A stretch of 64,000 nucleotides of DNA from Nostoc sp. 'Lobaria pulmonaria (5183) cyanobiont' (GCF_002949795.1 NZ_CP026692.1:3890545-3954544), one strand, 5' to 3'. Positions 18,423 through 27,189 are shown, counted from the stretch's first letter. A program made the numbers and translations. Notes: generated by a model not told the origin, from the letters alone.

Positions 18423-19199
18423 ATGGGATTATTCGATCGCATTAAGCGAGTAGTTAGTTCTAACCTCAACGACCTGGTTAACAAAGCCGAAGACCCCGAA
18501 AAAATGCTAGAGCAAGCCATCCTGGAAATGCAGGAAGACTTGGTGCAGCTGCGTCAGGGAGTAGCACAGACGATCGCCGCCCAAAAACGCAGTGAGAAAC
18601 AGTACAATGATGCCCAAAATGAAATCAATAAGTGGCAACGCAATGCCCAACTGGCACTGCAAAAAGGTGATGAGAACTTAGCACGACAAGCTCTAGAGCG
18701 CAAGAAAACTTATACTGACACCAGCACAGCGCTGAAAGCTAGTTTAGATACGCAAAGTACTCAAGTTGACACCCTCAAGCGCAACTTAATCCAGCTGGAA
18801 AGCAAGATTTCTGAAGCTAAAACCAAGAAAGAAATGCTCAGAGCTAGAATCACCACTGCCAAAGCCCAAGAGCAACTCCAAGGTATGGTGCGTGGGATGA
18901 ATACCAGCAGTGCAATGTCTGCCTTCGAGCGGATGGAAGAAAAAGTCTTGATGCAAGAATCCCGGGCCCAGGCACTAGGAGAGTTGGCAGGTGCAGATTT
19001 AGAAACCCAATTTGCCCAGTTGGAAGGTGGTAGTGATGTTGATGATGAATTGGCAGCTTTGAAAGCACAAATGCTACCACCGGCTACTCCACAAAGTCAA
19101 CCCCAACTGCCACCGCAACAACAAACTACTGCTCCTAAATCTAATGAGGTGGTTGATGCCGAATTAGATTCCCTACGCAAGCAATTGGATCAACTGTAA
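18423..19199 (+). CDS. vipp1: Vipp1-like PspA/IM30 protein, copy 2
   Basis: 258 residues, about half identical by eye to the preceding copy. It opens with MGLFDRIKRVVSSNLNDLV and AEDPEKMLEQAILEMQEDLV. After the coiled coil there is a Pro/Gln linker and a C-terminal helix DAELDSLRKQLDQL. That tail is the mark of Vipp1, the ESCRT-III relative needed for thylakoid formation and upkeep. Its own leader of about 160 bases suggests separate transcription. The symbol is given from the tail and start; a phylogeny would settle which copy is the true Vipp1. Confidence 0.87.
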   Translation: MGLFDRIKRVVSSNLNDLVNKAEDPEKMLEQAILEMQEDLVQLRQGVAQTIAAQKRSEKQYNDAQNEINKWQRNAQLALQKGDENLARQALERKKTYTDTSTALKASLDTQSTQVDTLKRNLIQLESKISEAKTKKEMLRARITTAKAQEQLQGMVRGMNTSSAMSAFERMEEKVLMQESRAQALGELAGADLETQFAQLEGGSDVDDELAALKAQMLPPATPQSQPQLPPQQQTTAPKSNEVVDAELDSLRKQLDQL

Positions 19200-19226
19200 A
19201 ATTGACAGAAAACTTATTTAAGCTAG

Positions 19227-19254
19227 TCCCACACCTGTTGGCTGTGGGATTTTA
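19227..19254 (+). terminator. Terminator after vipp1
   Basis: TCCCACA pairs with TGTGGGA across a nine-base loop, followed by TTTTA, about 28 bases after the vipp1 stop. The T-run is short. Confidence 0.65.
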
Positions 19255-19373
19255 CGTCATAAGTCAATAGTTAACAATCCTAATAACTATGAATTATTGA
19301 TTATGGACTATTGACGACTTTGGGATAAAGTATTGTGTGTGCCAACTTCGATCGCCACCTGATGGAGACTGCA

Positions 19374-19709
19374 ATGAGTAAGGCTGTAATCACCATAACC
19401 GATGCTGAGTTTGAAACCGAAGTGTTAAAAGCCGAGCAGCCTGTATTAGTTTATTTTTGGGCTTCCTGGTGTGGGCCTTGTCAATTGATGTCGCCCGCGA
19501 TTAACTCAGCTGCCAGCGAATATAGCGATCGCCTCAAAGTCGTTAAAATGGAAATTGACCCCAACCCACTCACTGTTAAGCAGTATCAAGTGGAAGGTGT
19601 ACCCGCCCTCAGACTATTTCAAGACCAGGAGGTTTTGATATCCACCGAGGGAGTCATCGGCAAAGAGAAATTATTTGCTCTCCTAGATACCCACTTAAAT
19701 AGTAATTAG
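19374..19709 (+). CDS. Thioredoxin
   Basis: 111 residues from the ATG at 19374 (MSKAVITITDAEFETEVL). The redox motif WCGPC has its cysteines at residues 33 and 36 after VLVYFWAS, and the cis-proline is in VEGVPALRLF. Full length for a cytoplasmic thioredoxin that reduces protein disulfides. An upstream in-frame ATG adds 13 residues without resemblance. It precedes the aminotransferase by 59 bases filled with heptamer repeats. Which thioredoxin type it is cannot be fixed by eye. Confidence 0.92.
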   Translation: MSKAVITITDAEFETEVLKAEQPVLVYFWASWCGPCQLMSPAINSAASEYSDRLKVVKMEIDPNPLTVKQYQVEGVPALRLFQDQEVLISTEGVIGKEKLFALLDTHLNSN

Positions 19710-19732
19710 TCAATAGTTCATAGTTCATAGCA

Positions 19733-19774
19733 AATGACCAATGACCAATGACCAATGACTAATGACTAATGACT
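19733..19774. repeat. Six AATGACC/AATGACT heptamers overlapping a start codon
   Basis: Three AATGACC units followed by three AATGACT units. The ATG of the last unit is the start codon of the aminotransferase gene. Confidence 0.92.
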
Positions 19775-20998
19775 AACATACAGTTTGCAAAACGTTTACA
19801 ACCCCTAAAATCGAATGTATTTGCTGATATGGACAGAGCCAAGGCAATCGCTTTGGCCGCTGGCCGAGAGGTAATTGATTTATCCTTGGGGTCTTCTGAT
19901 TTACCAGCCGAGGCACACGTTATTGAGGCGATCGCTCAGTCTCTTAGCGATCGCAGTACCCACGGCTATCTGTTGTTTAACGGTACCCAAGGATTTCGTG
20001 AAGCCGCAGCCAACTGGTACGAACAAAAATTTGGCATCAGAGTCGATGCTCAAACTGAGGTACTACCTCTGATTGGTTCTCAGGAAGGCACAGCCCATTT
20101 ACCCCTAGCAATACTCAATCCAGGAGATTTTGCCCTGTTGCTCGATCCAGGTTATCCTTCCCATGCTGGAGGAGTGTACCTAGCCAGTGGTCAAATCTAC
20201 CCGATGCCACTACTGGCAGAAAATGGTTTTTTACCAGTGTTTGCTGATATTCCTGCCCCAGTCTTGGCTCAGTCGCGGATGATGGTATTAAGTTATCCTC
20301 ATAATCCCACCGCTGCGATCGCACCTTTATCTTTCTTCCAAGAAGCTGTCGCCTTCTGTCAGCAGCACAATCTCGTGTTGGTTCACGATTTCCCTTACGT
20401 AGATTTGGTATTTGGGGAAACTGGAGACTGGGGAAAAGGGAGTAGGGGAGAATCACTAATGCTCAATGCCCCATCCCTAGTCCCGTCAATTCTGCAAGCC
20501 GATCCAGAGAAAAGCGTCTCGATTGAATTTTTCACCCTTTCCAAGTCCTACAATATGGGCGGCTTCCGTATTGGCTATGCTATCGGTAATGCCCAGTTAA
20601 TTAACGCCTTACGCCAGGTAAAAGCTGCGGTTGATTTTAATCAGTATAGGGGAATTTTGAATGGTGCGATCGCTGCCCTAACTGGCCCTCAAGCTGGCGT
20701 AAAATCTGCTGTCAACACCTTCCAGACGCGGCGTGATGCTTTCATCAGTGCTTTACATCGCATTGGCTGGAATGTTCCCACTCCCCAAGCCACAATGTAC
20801 ATCTGGGCAAAATTACCCTCCCCTTGGAGTGAAAACTCTATAGAATTTTGTACCCAGCTAGTCAAACAAACTGGTGTAGCAGTTTCTCCTGGTGCTGGCT
20901 TTGGCAAATCTGGAGAGGGGTATATCCGTTTTGCCTTAGTGCATGAGCCACCTTTGTTAGAAATTGCTGTAGAAAGAATGGCTGAGTTTCTTCATTAA
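19769..20998 (+). CDS. Class I/II aminotransferase, related to LL-diaminopimelate aminotransferase
   Basis: 409 residues, PLP fold type I. DLSLGSSDLPAEAHV, GYLLFNGTQGFREAAANWY, LLLDPGYPSHAGG, LSYPHNPTAA and FTLSKSYNMGGFRIGYAIGN (the Schiff-base lysine) appear in order. It moves an amino group between an amino acid and a keto acid; substrate is uncertain, though the family neighbourhood includes succinyl- and LL-diaminopimelate aminotransferases. Residues near 216-238 (ETGDWGKGSRGESLML) appear to come from intergenic repeat DNA inserted in frame. The start codon lies inside a heptamer array with no obvious ribosome site, so a GTG or TTG start further in cannot be excluded. Confidence 0.85.
   Translation: MTNIQFAKRLQPLKSNVFADMDRAKAIALAAGREVIDLSLGSSDLPAEAHVIEAIAQSLSDRSTHGYLLFNGTQGFREAAANWYEQKFGIRVDAQTEVLPLIGSQEGTAHLPLAILNPGDFALLLDPGYPSHAGGVYLASGQIYPMPLLAENGFLPVFADIPAPVLAQSRMMVLSYPHNPTAAIAPLSFFQEAVAFCQQHNLVLVHDFPYVDLVFGETGDWGKGSRGESLMLNAPSLVPSILQADPEKSVSIEFFTLSKSYNMGGFRIGYAIGNAQLINALRQVKAAVDFNQYRGILNGAIAALTGPQAGVKSAVNTFQTRRDAFISALHRIGWNVPTPQATMYIWAKLPSPWSENSIEFCTQLVKQTGVAVSPGAGFGKSGEGYIRFALVHEPPLLEIAVERMAEFLH
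20416..20482. repeat. Repeat-like insertion inside the aminotransferase gene
   Basis: The run includes GGGGAAAAGGGAGTAGGGGA and then ATGCTCAATGCCCCATCCCT, both typical of intergenic heptamer repeats here. It is translated without a stop. Confidence 0.65.
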
Positions 20999-21501
20999 AT
21001 TTCTTCTCAAGCTGAACACCAAGGATTTTTGGTGGCAAAGTTTACCTATAGAACACGCGGTAGGGGCGCACATTTGTGCATCCCTAGCAATCACCGCATT
21101 GTACAGAAATTAAACACATTTGAATGTCACTTTTACAGCACTTCCGGCAGCTATGAGGTACATCCTCAAAGCTGAAAGCCATGCTAGGAGAGAGGCAAGA
21201 AGAAAAACTGTATTGCATAATAGCGGTAAGTGCTGTTTAATTACGTAAAATACGTAATTAAACGTATAAAACTATCAAAATATTCTTCATCTTTTTATTG
21301 ATAATCAGCAGTAACTTTACCCAATCAGGTCTCCCCGTTTCTTAAACTGGGTTTGTACGCTCAGATACCAAACACGGCTAACAATGCAGGTCGTGCTTTT
21401 AAGCAGCTGTATTGCCAAAAAGCCTGTAGTCAAGACAGCCCAAGCCTAAAAACGGCAGTAATTTAAAACTTAATTTCCAAACTGACAGAGACTTGAAAAT
21501 A
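20999..21501. other. Long leader region upstream of the PEP-CTERM gene
   Basis: About 500 bases. It contains a palindromic repeat near 21058-21105 of the GGTAGGGGCGCAC type, a perfect inverted repeat at 21235-21263, and a pyrimidine/purine-paired stretch at 21380-21465 that could fold (CAATGCAG with CTGTATTG). No gene is seen. Confidence 0.5.
21235..21263. promoter_or_regulatory. Perfect 13-base inverted repeat with AAA loop
   Basis: GTTTAATTACGTA and its exact complement are separated by AAA, about 240 bases before the PEP-CTERM start. It could be a protein-binding operator or an RNA hairpin. Confidence 0.55.
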
Positions 21502-22797
21502 ATGAAAATGACTTTTCAGAAACTTGTAATTGGTGCTTCAATGGCCGTTGGTGTGAGCGCTCTTGCCACTGCTCCAGCACACGCTACATCCTTTGACTTC
21601 AATAATACAGGAGAAATTAATACTTATACTGGTGGCTCAAATGGTACCTTTATCAAAGGAAATGCACAAGGTGGTACTAAAGCTGCCATCAAAGCTTTGA
21701 CAGATAACGATTCTAGCTCTAACGTCGAGCTTTGGTATAGTAGCGAAACTCCAGATTCTAACGTTGGCTTCACCGCCACAAAAGGAAGCTATAAAGCCAC
21801 CGTTAGCAGCGTCACTGCTAATGACTGGAATAGTTTTGGTTCGCAATGGCTAGGCGATTTATTGAGTAGCTACACACCATTTCAATCAGTTTGGAACGGG
21901 TTTTCAGCTGAGAGCAAATCACTAGTAACTAGTTATTTTCCTTCCTTGGGAATGGGAGATCCGAACATTGGTGGTTTCCAATTCGGTCAAAATGGCGGTG
22001 TGGAACTGAAGTTGGTTGGTCACTTGGATGTAAAGACTAAACTTGCAACAACTATTTCCACTAAGGTTGATGAAAAGTGGAATGCAATAAAATCACAGTT
22101 TCCTCAACAAACAACTCAACCAACCCTTTCGCAACTTGAAAGTTCAATTCCACAACTACAAACACAACTCAACGCAATTCCAGGACAGATTACAACACTG
22201 CAAACACAACTCAACGCAATTCCAGGACAAATTACGACACTGCAAACACAACTCAACGCAATTCCAGGACAGATTACCACACTGCAAACACAACTCAGCG
22301 CAATTCCTAATATTCCAGCCAATCAAGCAAAAAGGCAATCACTGACAAGTCAAATCTCTCAACTGAATACTCTCAAAAATCAGACACTGCCAGGTCAAAT
22401 TTCTCAACTGAATACTCTCAAAAATCAGCTACCAGGTCAAATTTCTCAACTGAATACTCTCAAAAATCAGTTACCAGGTCAAATCTCTCAACTCACATCA
22501 TTTAAAGATGTACTGACTCTACAAGCTGCATTAAATGCATATCAAGGTGAAATTGCGGCTAGTGAAATTGCTAAGGTAGTTACTGGTGGTCAAACTTACT
22601 ATGCCTATAGCTTTAACCCCACTGCATCCGGTATTACTGCTTCTGATGATGGTGTATCTTACAGTGCGATTTATACTTGGACAATACCTAAGTATGTTTC
22701 TCCATCCTCAGTACCAGAACCCTCAGTAGTATTTGGTATTTTAGGTGTTGCTGGTATCTTTGCTACACAACGCAAGTTAAAAAAAATCTCTGGTTGA
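21502..22797 (+). CDS. PEP-CTERM exported protein with two internal repeat arrays
   Basis: About 431 residues from the ATG at 21502. The N-terminal signal peptide (LVIGASMAVGVSALATAPAH, then AT) points to export. The C-terminus has VPEPSVVFGILGVAGIFA followed by TQRKLKK, the PEP-CTERM sorting tag cut by an exosortase. Between these, four 14-residue units LQTQLNAIPGQITT at 22156-22323 and about three and a half QISQLNTLKNQLPG units at 22351-22494 form two coiled-coil-like arrays. The N-terminal 190 residues are Ser/Asn-rich and unrecognised. Probably an extracellular or surface protein. A terminator follows. A decayed copy of the gene's 3' end lies 160 bases beyond. Confidence 0.87.
   Translation: MKMTFQKLVIGASMAVGVSALATAPAHATSFDFNNTGEINTYTGGSNGTFIKGNAQGGTKAAIKALTDNDSSSNVELWYSSETPDSNVGFTATKGSYKATVSSVTANDWNSFGSQWLGDLLSSYTPFQSVWNGFSAESKSLVTSYFPSLGMGDPNIGGFQFGQNGGVELKLVGHLDVKTKLATTISTKVDEKWNAIKSQFPQQTTQPTLSQLESSIPQLQTQLNAIPGQITTLQTQLNAIPGQITTLQTQLNAIPGQITTLQTQLSAIPNIPANQAKRQSLTSQISQLNTLKNQTLPGQISQLNTLKNQLPGQISQLNTLKNQLPGQISQLTSFKDVLTLQAALNAYQGEIAASEIAKVVTGGQTYYAYSFNPTASGITASDDGVSYSAIYTWTIPKYVSPSSVPEPSVVFGILGVAGIFATQRKLKKISG
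22156..22323. repeat. 42-bp tandem repeat, four units
   Basis: Four 42-base units, nearly identical at the DNA level, encode LQTQLNAIPGQITT three times and a diverged fourth. Near-identity suggests recent unit turnover. Confidence 0.92.
22351..22494. repeat. 42- to 45-bp tandem repeat, about 3.5 units
   Basis: Units encode QISQLNTLKNQLPG; the first has an extra Thr codon. A second, distinct array only 27 bases after the first. Confidence 0.9.
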
Positions 22798-22827
22798 AAC
22801 TCCGGTTTCCATTCCAAAAAATAAGTA

Positions 22828-22855
22828 AGGGAGCAAAATTGCTCCTTTTTTTTCT
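22828..22855 (+). terminator. Terminator after the PEP-CTERM gene
   Basis: GGGAGCAA and TTGCTCC pair around a tiny loop and are followed by eight Ts. The flanking AATAAGTAAGGGA is repeated at the end of the downstream pseudogene. Confidence 0.88.
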
Positions 22856-22958
22856 TACAAACTTTTAATATTTTTTCTGTATTATTAAACTTATTCGCAA
22901 ATGACTATCAAAGCCTTGTACAGCAGGGATAAAAACCTAATTTTCTGATCGGTCTATT

Positions 22959-23120
22959 GTAGTTACTTATGGTCAAACCTACTACGCTTACACCTATAAC
23001 CCCACTGTGTCATGAATTACAGCCTCTGATGAGCAACAATAGTTCCAGAAAGAACCATCAGTAATGTTCGGTTTGCTGGCGTCTTTATAACGAACACAAT
23101 GCTAATTTAAAAAAGCATCT
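22959..23120 (+). pseudogene. Decayed 3' copy of the PEP-CTERM gene
   Basis: From 22959 the DNA matches the intact gene near 22575 (GTAGTTACT..GGTCAAAC.TACTA) and reads YGQTYYAYTYNPT before an in-frame TGA. Further on it reads KEPSVMFGLLA, matching PEPSVVFGILG of the sorting tag, then loses frame. Only the last fifth of the gene survives, with internal deletions, and it ends in the same style of terminator as the intact gene. Confidence 0.75.
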
Positions 23121-23154
23121 ATTCAAAATTGTGGGTTCAAAACTACAAATAAGT

Positions 23155-23184
23155 AAGGGAACTGTTATATTAGCTCCCTTTTTT
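23155..23184 (+). terminator. Terminator of the decayed copy
   Basis: AGGGAACT and AGCTCCCT pair around a GTTATATT-type loop, then six Ts. It is preceded by AATAAGTAAGGGA as at the intact gene's terminator. Confidence 0.7.
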
Positions 23185-23683
23185 GATGAATATTTTATTG
23201 CAGTTAGAAAATAATTTAATCTTCTAGGTTATACTGTTTCTAAAAATACTTGCAACAAATAAATCGGTTGCAAGATTTTATATCTGTATACCCCTACCAA
23301 CTTTATTTGTTTGCAATATGGATCTCGTACACTGGTATTACTTACCCTCACATCTTTAAGAAGGGCAATTCCCATAATATTAGTTTCAGTATTACTTAAG
23401 TAGTTTTACTCATAAAATTTAGGTAATTAAATTTGTAAAAAAGATGTTAACTTAATACTCAAAATTATAAAGTAATCGTAAAAAAAGCTTAAATTTTGAT
23501 GTATTTATATTTAATGATACTATCATTTAAGTATTGTAATGTAGCTATATTTAATTGATTCAGATACTAAATTAGATTACATAAGTACAATTTTTATTTG
23601 GTTCACTGTTTAAATGCACTACTGTTTTAGTTTATGGTAATAACTATTGGTTTTTAATTAAGATAATCAGATAATAGGTAGCA
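23185..23683. other. AT-rich intergenic region
   Basis: About 500 bases, very AT-rich, no gene or strong repeat seen. It probably holds the promoter of the receiver gene that follows. Confidence 0.5.
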
Positions 23684-24106
23684 ATGACAGTACAATTACT
23701 CAATATAGATCAGCCATTGCAGTCACACAAAGTTAGACGAATTTTACTAGTTGAAGACCATGACCTCAATCGGATGTTATTTAGTGACTATCTAAGTTAC
23801 TATGGGTACGAAGTCCAAAGTTTATCAGAAGGCTCTGCTTTTTTCTCAACCATAGATAAATTCAAGCCAGATTTAATGTTATTGGACTTGAAATTGCCCG
23901 ATATTGACGGTTATTCACTCTTAAAACAAGTCCAGCAAAAACCTGATTTGTCAAAAATACCGATCATTGTGGTTTCAGCTTTTGCTTTTAAAGCAGATCA
24001 AGAACTAGCTCTGAGTTTAGGCGCACGTAAATATTTTGTCAAACCTTTAATACTCAAGGATCTCATCCTTGCAATTGAAGAACAGTTTATTTGTCGCCAC
24101 AGATAA
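23684..24106 (+). CDS. Stand-alone receiver-domain response regulator
   Basis: 140 residues, one receiver domain and no output domain. RRILLVEDHDLNRML gives the acidic pair, D68 in LMLLDLKLPDIDG is the phospho-acceptor, VVSAFA has the conserved Ser, and YFVKP the conserved Lys. Such CheY-like proteins pass phosphate between hybrid kinases or dock on motors or pili. No kinase is adjacent. It converges with a 59-residue minus-strand gene, 22 bases apart. A 500-base AT-rich leader precedes it. Confidence 0.9.
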   Translation: MTVQLLNIDQPLQSHKVRRILLVEDHDLNRMLFSDYLSYYGYEVQSLSEGSAFFSTIDKFKPDLMLLDLKLPDIDGYSLLKQVQQKPDLSKIPIIVVSAFAFKADQELALSLGARKYFVKPLILKDLILAIEEQFICRHR

Positions 24107-24128
24107 GCTTTCTTTACTAGGCGTGTAT

Positions 24129-24308
24129 TTATTTCGCTTTTTGGTCAGCAATAAACTCTTCAACGCGCTCACTAAGAGTTTGTACAGAACTGCCAATTGT
24201 TAAAATTTTCTGTTGTACTTGCGCTAATAATAAAACTGCTGTTTGCAGTTCATTGAGAGTTTCAGCCATAGCCTCACGATACTGGACTTCAAAATCTTGT
24301 AAATTCAT
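24129..24308 (-). CDS. Small 59-residue helical protein, unknown
   Basis: MNLQDFEVQYREAMAETLNE continues into a single long predicted helix with heptad-like spacing (LQTAVLLLAQVQQKIL, VQTLSERVEEFI) and ends in DQKAK. A good ribosome site (AAAAAGAGAGC) lies about 8 bases before the ATG. No signal peptide or membrane span. Its coiled-coil look suggests a small scaffold or adaptor. I do not recognise the family. The clean frame, ribosome site and convergent placement after the receiver gene argue it is real. Confidence 0.62.
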   Translation of the reverse strand: MNLQDFEVQYREAMAETLNELQTAVLLLAQVQQKILTIGSSVQTLSERVEEFIADQKAK

Positions 24309-24989
24309 TGTTTAGCTCTCTTTTTAAATTATCATAATAACTATATTCTCAATCATAATCATAAATTTAACTGACTCAATCCGTTAATTCGCTTAATGTT
24401 ATAAATTCAATAAATAAACATAAATAGTGTCAAAACATTAAGATTTTATTTTATGTTTATACAAGTGATATACTTAATACATTGCTTATTAATAACAAAT
24501 ACAAATGAAGATAAAAATATTATTATCCAATCTAAAATATAAAGTTTCAGAGAATAAAGTATCATCAATTGAAAAATGTTAATTATAGATTCAAAAAATC
24601 AAGTTTTTATTCTGACAGTAGCAGCCAATGACTAAGGTCGCAGCTAGACAAAGTATCGTCTGCTCAAAAAAAATTGTGATGTGATGCTTGCAGTAAATTT
24701 TTTGGCAAGCCTCTAGCCTGGAAGCCGACCCACCGCCAAAGAAGTGTCTACAGCAGACTTCTTCTTTGTACAAACTAAAAGCCTGATGATTTGAGAGTAC
24801 TGTCAGCAGTAGCGGGGCGGTGAGCCAGTGCTGAGTTAGAAGTTATTATACTCCCCCAGTTCCTCTTTCATCTGTTGTGGTGTGTACCACTCATGACAGC
24901 TACTTTATATTTACTTGATAAATAATTTGTGAAATCGGCACGAAAAAATAATTTTTCTTAAAATAGAGAAAGATTACCTAATTTTGGTT
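24309..24989. other. Intergenic region upstream of uvrC
   Basis: About 680 bases. Mostly AT-rich, with a hairpin AGAAGT...ACTTCT at 24741-24767. A 60-codon minus-strand frame at 24591-24773 is Cys-rich and not convincing. Confidence 0.5.
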
Positions 24990-26867
24990 GTGACAATATC
25001 AACTCAAATATTACCACTGGTTAAAGAACCAGAACGATTAGAAAACCGTCTAGCCGAAATTCCACCGGAACCGGGGGTTTATTTCATGCGGGACGGGAGC
25101 GACCGCATTATCTATATAGGTAAATCGCGTAAGTTGCGATCGCGTGTCCGTTCCTATTTCCGGGATGGCTACAACAAAAGTGAACGTATCGCCACGATGG
25201 TCAAGTTGGTGACAGAAATTGAATTCATCGTCACTGATACTGAAGCCGAAGCTTTAGCGCTAGAAGCCAATTTGATCAAGCAGCACCAGCCATACTTTAA
25301 CGTGTTGCTCAAAGATGATAAAAAATATCCCTATCTCTGCATTACTTGGTCAGAAGATTATCCGCGAATTTTTATTACCCGTAAACGCCAATTCGGTAAA
25401 GAAAAGGATAAATTTTACGGGCCTTATACTGATGCTGGTTTATTACGAGAAATTGTCCGCATCTGCAAGCGCATTTTTCCACAGCGACAACGACCTCAAC
25501 CACTTTTTAAAGACCGTCCTTGCTTGAATTTTGATTTAGGGCGTTGTCCTGGTGTGTGTCAACAGATGATTTCACCAGAAGAATATCGCAAAATTGTGCA
25601 AAAAATAGCGATGGTCTTTCAAGGTCGAACTCAGGAACTGATTGATATTTTGACCCAACAGATGAACGCAGCAGCTGAGAACTTGAACTTTGAGTCAGCG
25701 GCGCGAATTCGCGATCAAATTTCTGGGTTAAAGTCGCTGACAGCCGACCAAAAAGTTTCCTTACCAGATGATACAGTTTCGCGGGATGCGATCGCACTGG
25801 CAGCCGACGAACAGCACGCCTGTATTCAACTATTCCAGATTCGGGCTGGGCAATTGGTAGGACGTTTAGCCTTTGTGGCTGATGCTCACGCGGAACCAGG
25901 AGCTATTTTACAACGAGCTTTAGAGGAACATTACCAAACTGCTGATTCCGTAGAAATACCTTTAGAGATTTTGGTACAGCATGATTTACCAGATGCGGAG
26001 ATATTAGCTGATGTTTTAACTCAACGTAAAGGCAAAAAAGTCACGATTTTGACTCCTTTGCGGCAAACTAAGGCAGAATTAATAGAGATGGTAGAGCGAA
26101 ATGCTCAGTATGAATTGCAAAGAATGCAGAAGTTTGGCGATCGCAATCACCAAGCAATGCAAGATTTAGCCGCCATCCTCGATTTACCAGATGTACCCCA
26201 CCGCATCGAAGGTTATGACATTTCCCATATTCAAGGGTCAAATGCTGTGGCTTCGCAAGTTGTGTTTATCGACGGATTACCCGCAAAACAGCATTATCGC
26301 CACTACAAAATTAAAAATCCCACTGTGACGGCGGGACATTCAGATGATTTTGCTAGTCTTGCTGAAGTCATCCAGCGGCGGTTTCGCAAGTATGCGGAAG
26401 ATCAGCAATTAGCACGTTTGGGTAATCCTGACTGGCCTGATTTAATCATGATTGATGGTGGTAAAGGTCAGTTATCATCGGTTGTCGCCGTTTTGCAAGA
26501 GATGAATTTATTAGAAGACTTGCGAGTTGTAAGTTTAGCAAAGCAGCGAGAAGAGATTTTTTTACCAGGAGAATCTAAACCCTTAACAACTGATGCAGAA
26601 CAACCAGGGGTACAGTTGTTGCGGCGGCTGCGGGATGAAGCGCATCGGTTTGCAGTGAGTTTCCATCGTCAGCAGCGCAGTGATAAATTGAAGCGATCGC
26701 GTTTAGATGAAATTCCTGGTTTAGGACATCATCGCCAAAAGCAGCTACTAGGGCATTTTCGCTCAGTTGATTATATTCGGCAAGCAACGACCACACAACT
26801 TGCTGAAGTAGCAGGAATTGGGCCGCGTTTGGCTCAAGAAATTTACGATTATTTTCATCCTGCTTGA
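24990..26867 (+). CDS. uvrC: Excinuclease ABC subunit C
   Basis: About 625 residues. Makes both incisions in nucleotide excision repair with UvrB-bound DNA. N-terminal GIY-YIG nuclease: [29 protein letters not shown]. The UVR motif lies around [13 protein letters not shown], the RNase H-like half has [14 protein letters not shown] and IDGGKGQL, and the C-terminal HhH repeats are [18 protein letters not shown] and [15 protein letters not shown]. Neither start is ATG: TTG at 24984 and GTG at 24990 are the choices. GTG gives [17 protein letters not shown], which fits relatives better. Monocistronic. Confidence 0.94.
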   Translation: MTISTQILPLVKEPERLENRLAEIPPEPGVYFMRDGSDRIIYIGKSRKLRSRVRSYFRDGYNKSERIATMVKLVTEIEFIVTDTEAEALALEANLIKQHQPYFNVLLKDDKKYPYLCITWSEDYPRIFITRKRQFGKEKDKFYGPYTDAGLLREIVRICKRIFPQRQRPQPLFKDRPCLNFDLGRCPGVCQQMISPEEYRKIVQKIAMVFQGRTQELIDILTQQMNAAAENLNFESAARIRDQISGLKSLTADQKVSLPDDTVSRDAIALAADEQHACIQLFQIRAGQLVGRLAFVADAHAEPGAILQRALEEHYQTADSVEIPLEILVQHDLPDAEILADVLTQRKGKKVTILTPLRQTKAELIEMVERNAQYELQRMQKFGDRNHQAMQDLAAILDLPDVPHRIEGYDISHIQGSNAVASQVVFIDGLPAKQHYRHYKIKNPTVTAGHSDDFASLAEVIQRRFRKYAEDQQLARLGNPDWPDLIMIDGGKGQLSSVVAVLQEMNLLEDLRVVSLAKQREEIFLPGESKPLTTDAEQPGVQLLRRLRDEAHRFAVSFHRQQRSDKLKRSRLDEIPGLGHHRQKQLLGHFRSVDYIRQATTTQLAEVAGIGPRLAQEIYDYFHPA

Positions 26868-27001
26868 AGTGACAACTCCCATTGTCACTTTTAACTGGGG
26901 ATTGGGGACTAGTAGCGCAAGGCGGAATTAAAAATTAAAAATGAATACAGCGTAAGCGTTTCATTGATTTGGAATGGGTGGTTTATAGCGCTTATTGTTT
27001 G

Positions 27002-27058
27002 CGTGAGGTACACCCGTAGGGGCACGGCACTGCCGTGCCCCTACGGGTGTACCTCACG
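27002..27058. repeat. Perfect 28-bp inverted repeat with one-base centre
   Basis: The left arm (27002-27029) starts CGTGAGGTACACCCGTAGGG; the right arm (27031-27058) is its exact reverse complement, with a single C between. Total 57 bases. Confidence 0.93.
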
Positions 27059-27154
27059 ATATAATTTTGTACCGCATCTGAATGGGAACCGCTATATTTA
27101 CGCCGTGTTGTACTAGGGACTGAGTAATGGGAAGGTAGTGAGCCTTCATAACGG

Positions 27155-27189
27155 TTCTCGTTTACGTGAGGTACACCCGTAAACGAGAA
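27155..27189. repeat. Hairpin sharing the GTGAGGTACACCCGT core
   Basis: Arms TTCTCGTTTACG and CGTAAACGAGAA flank a loop that contains the same GAGGTACACC sequence found in the arm of the 27002 palindrome. Confidence 0.85.

Noticed and set aside
22140-22500. CRISPR array at the PEP-CTERM repeats
   Set aside because: Units are contiguous 42-base repeats without unique spacers and are in frame in a protein gene. No cas gene is present in the window.
24591-24773. 60-codon minus-strand frame rich in Cys and Phe
   Set aside because: No ribosome site, biased low-complexity residues, and it overlaps hairpin DNA upstream of uvrC.
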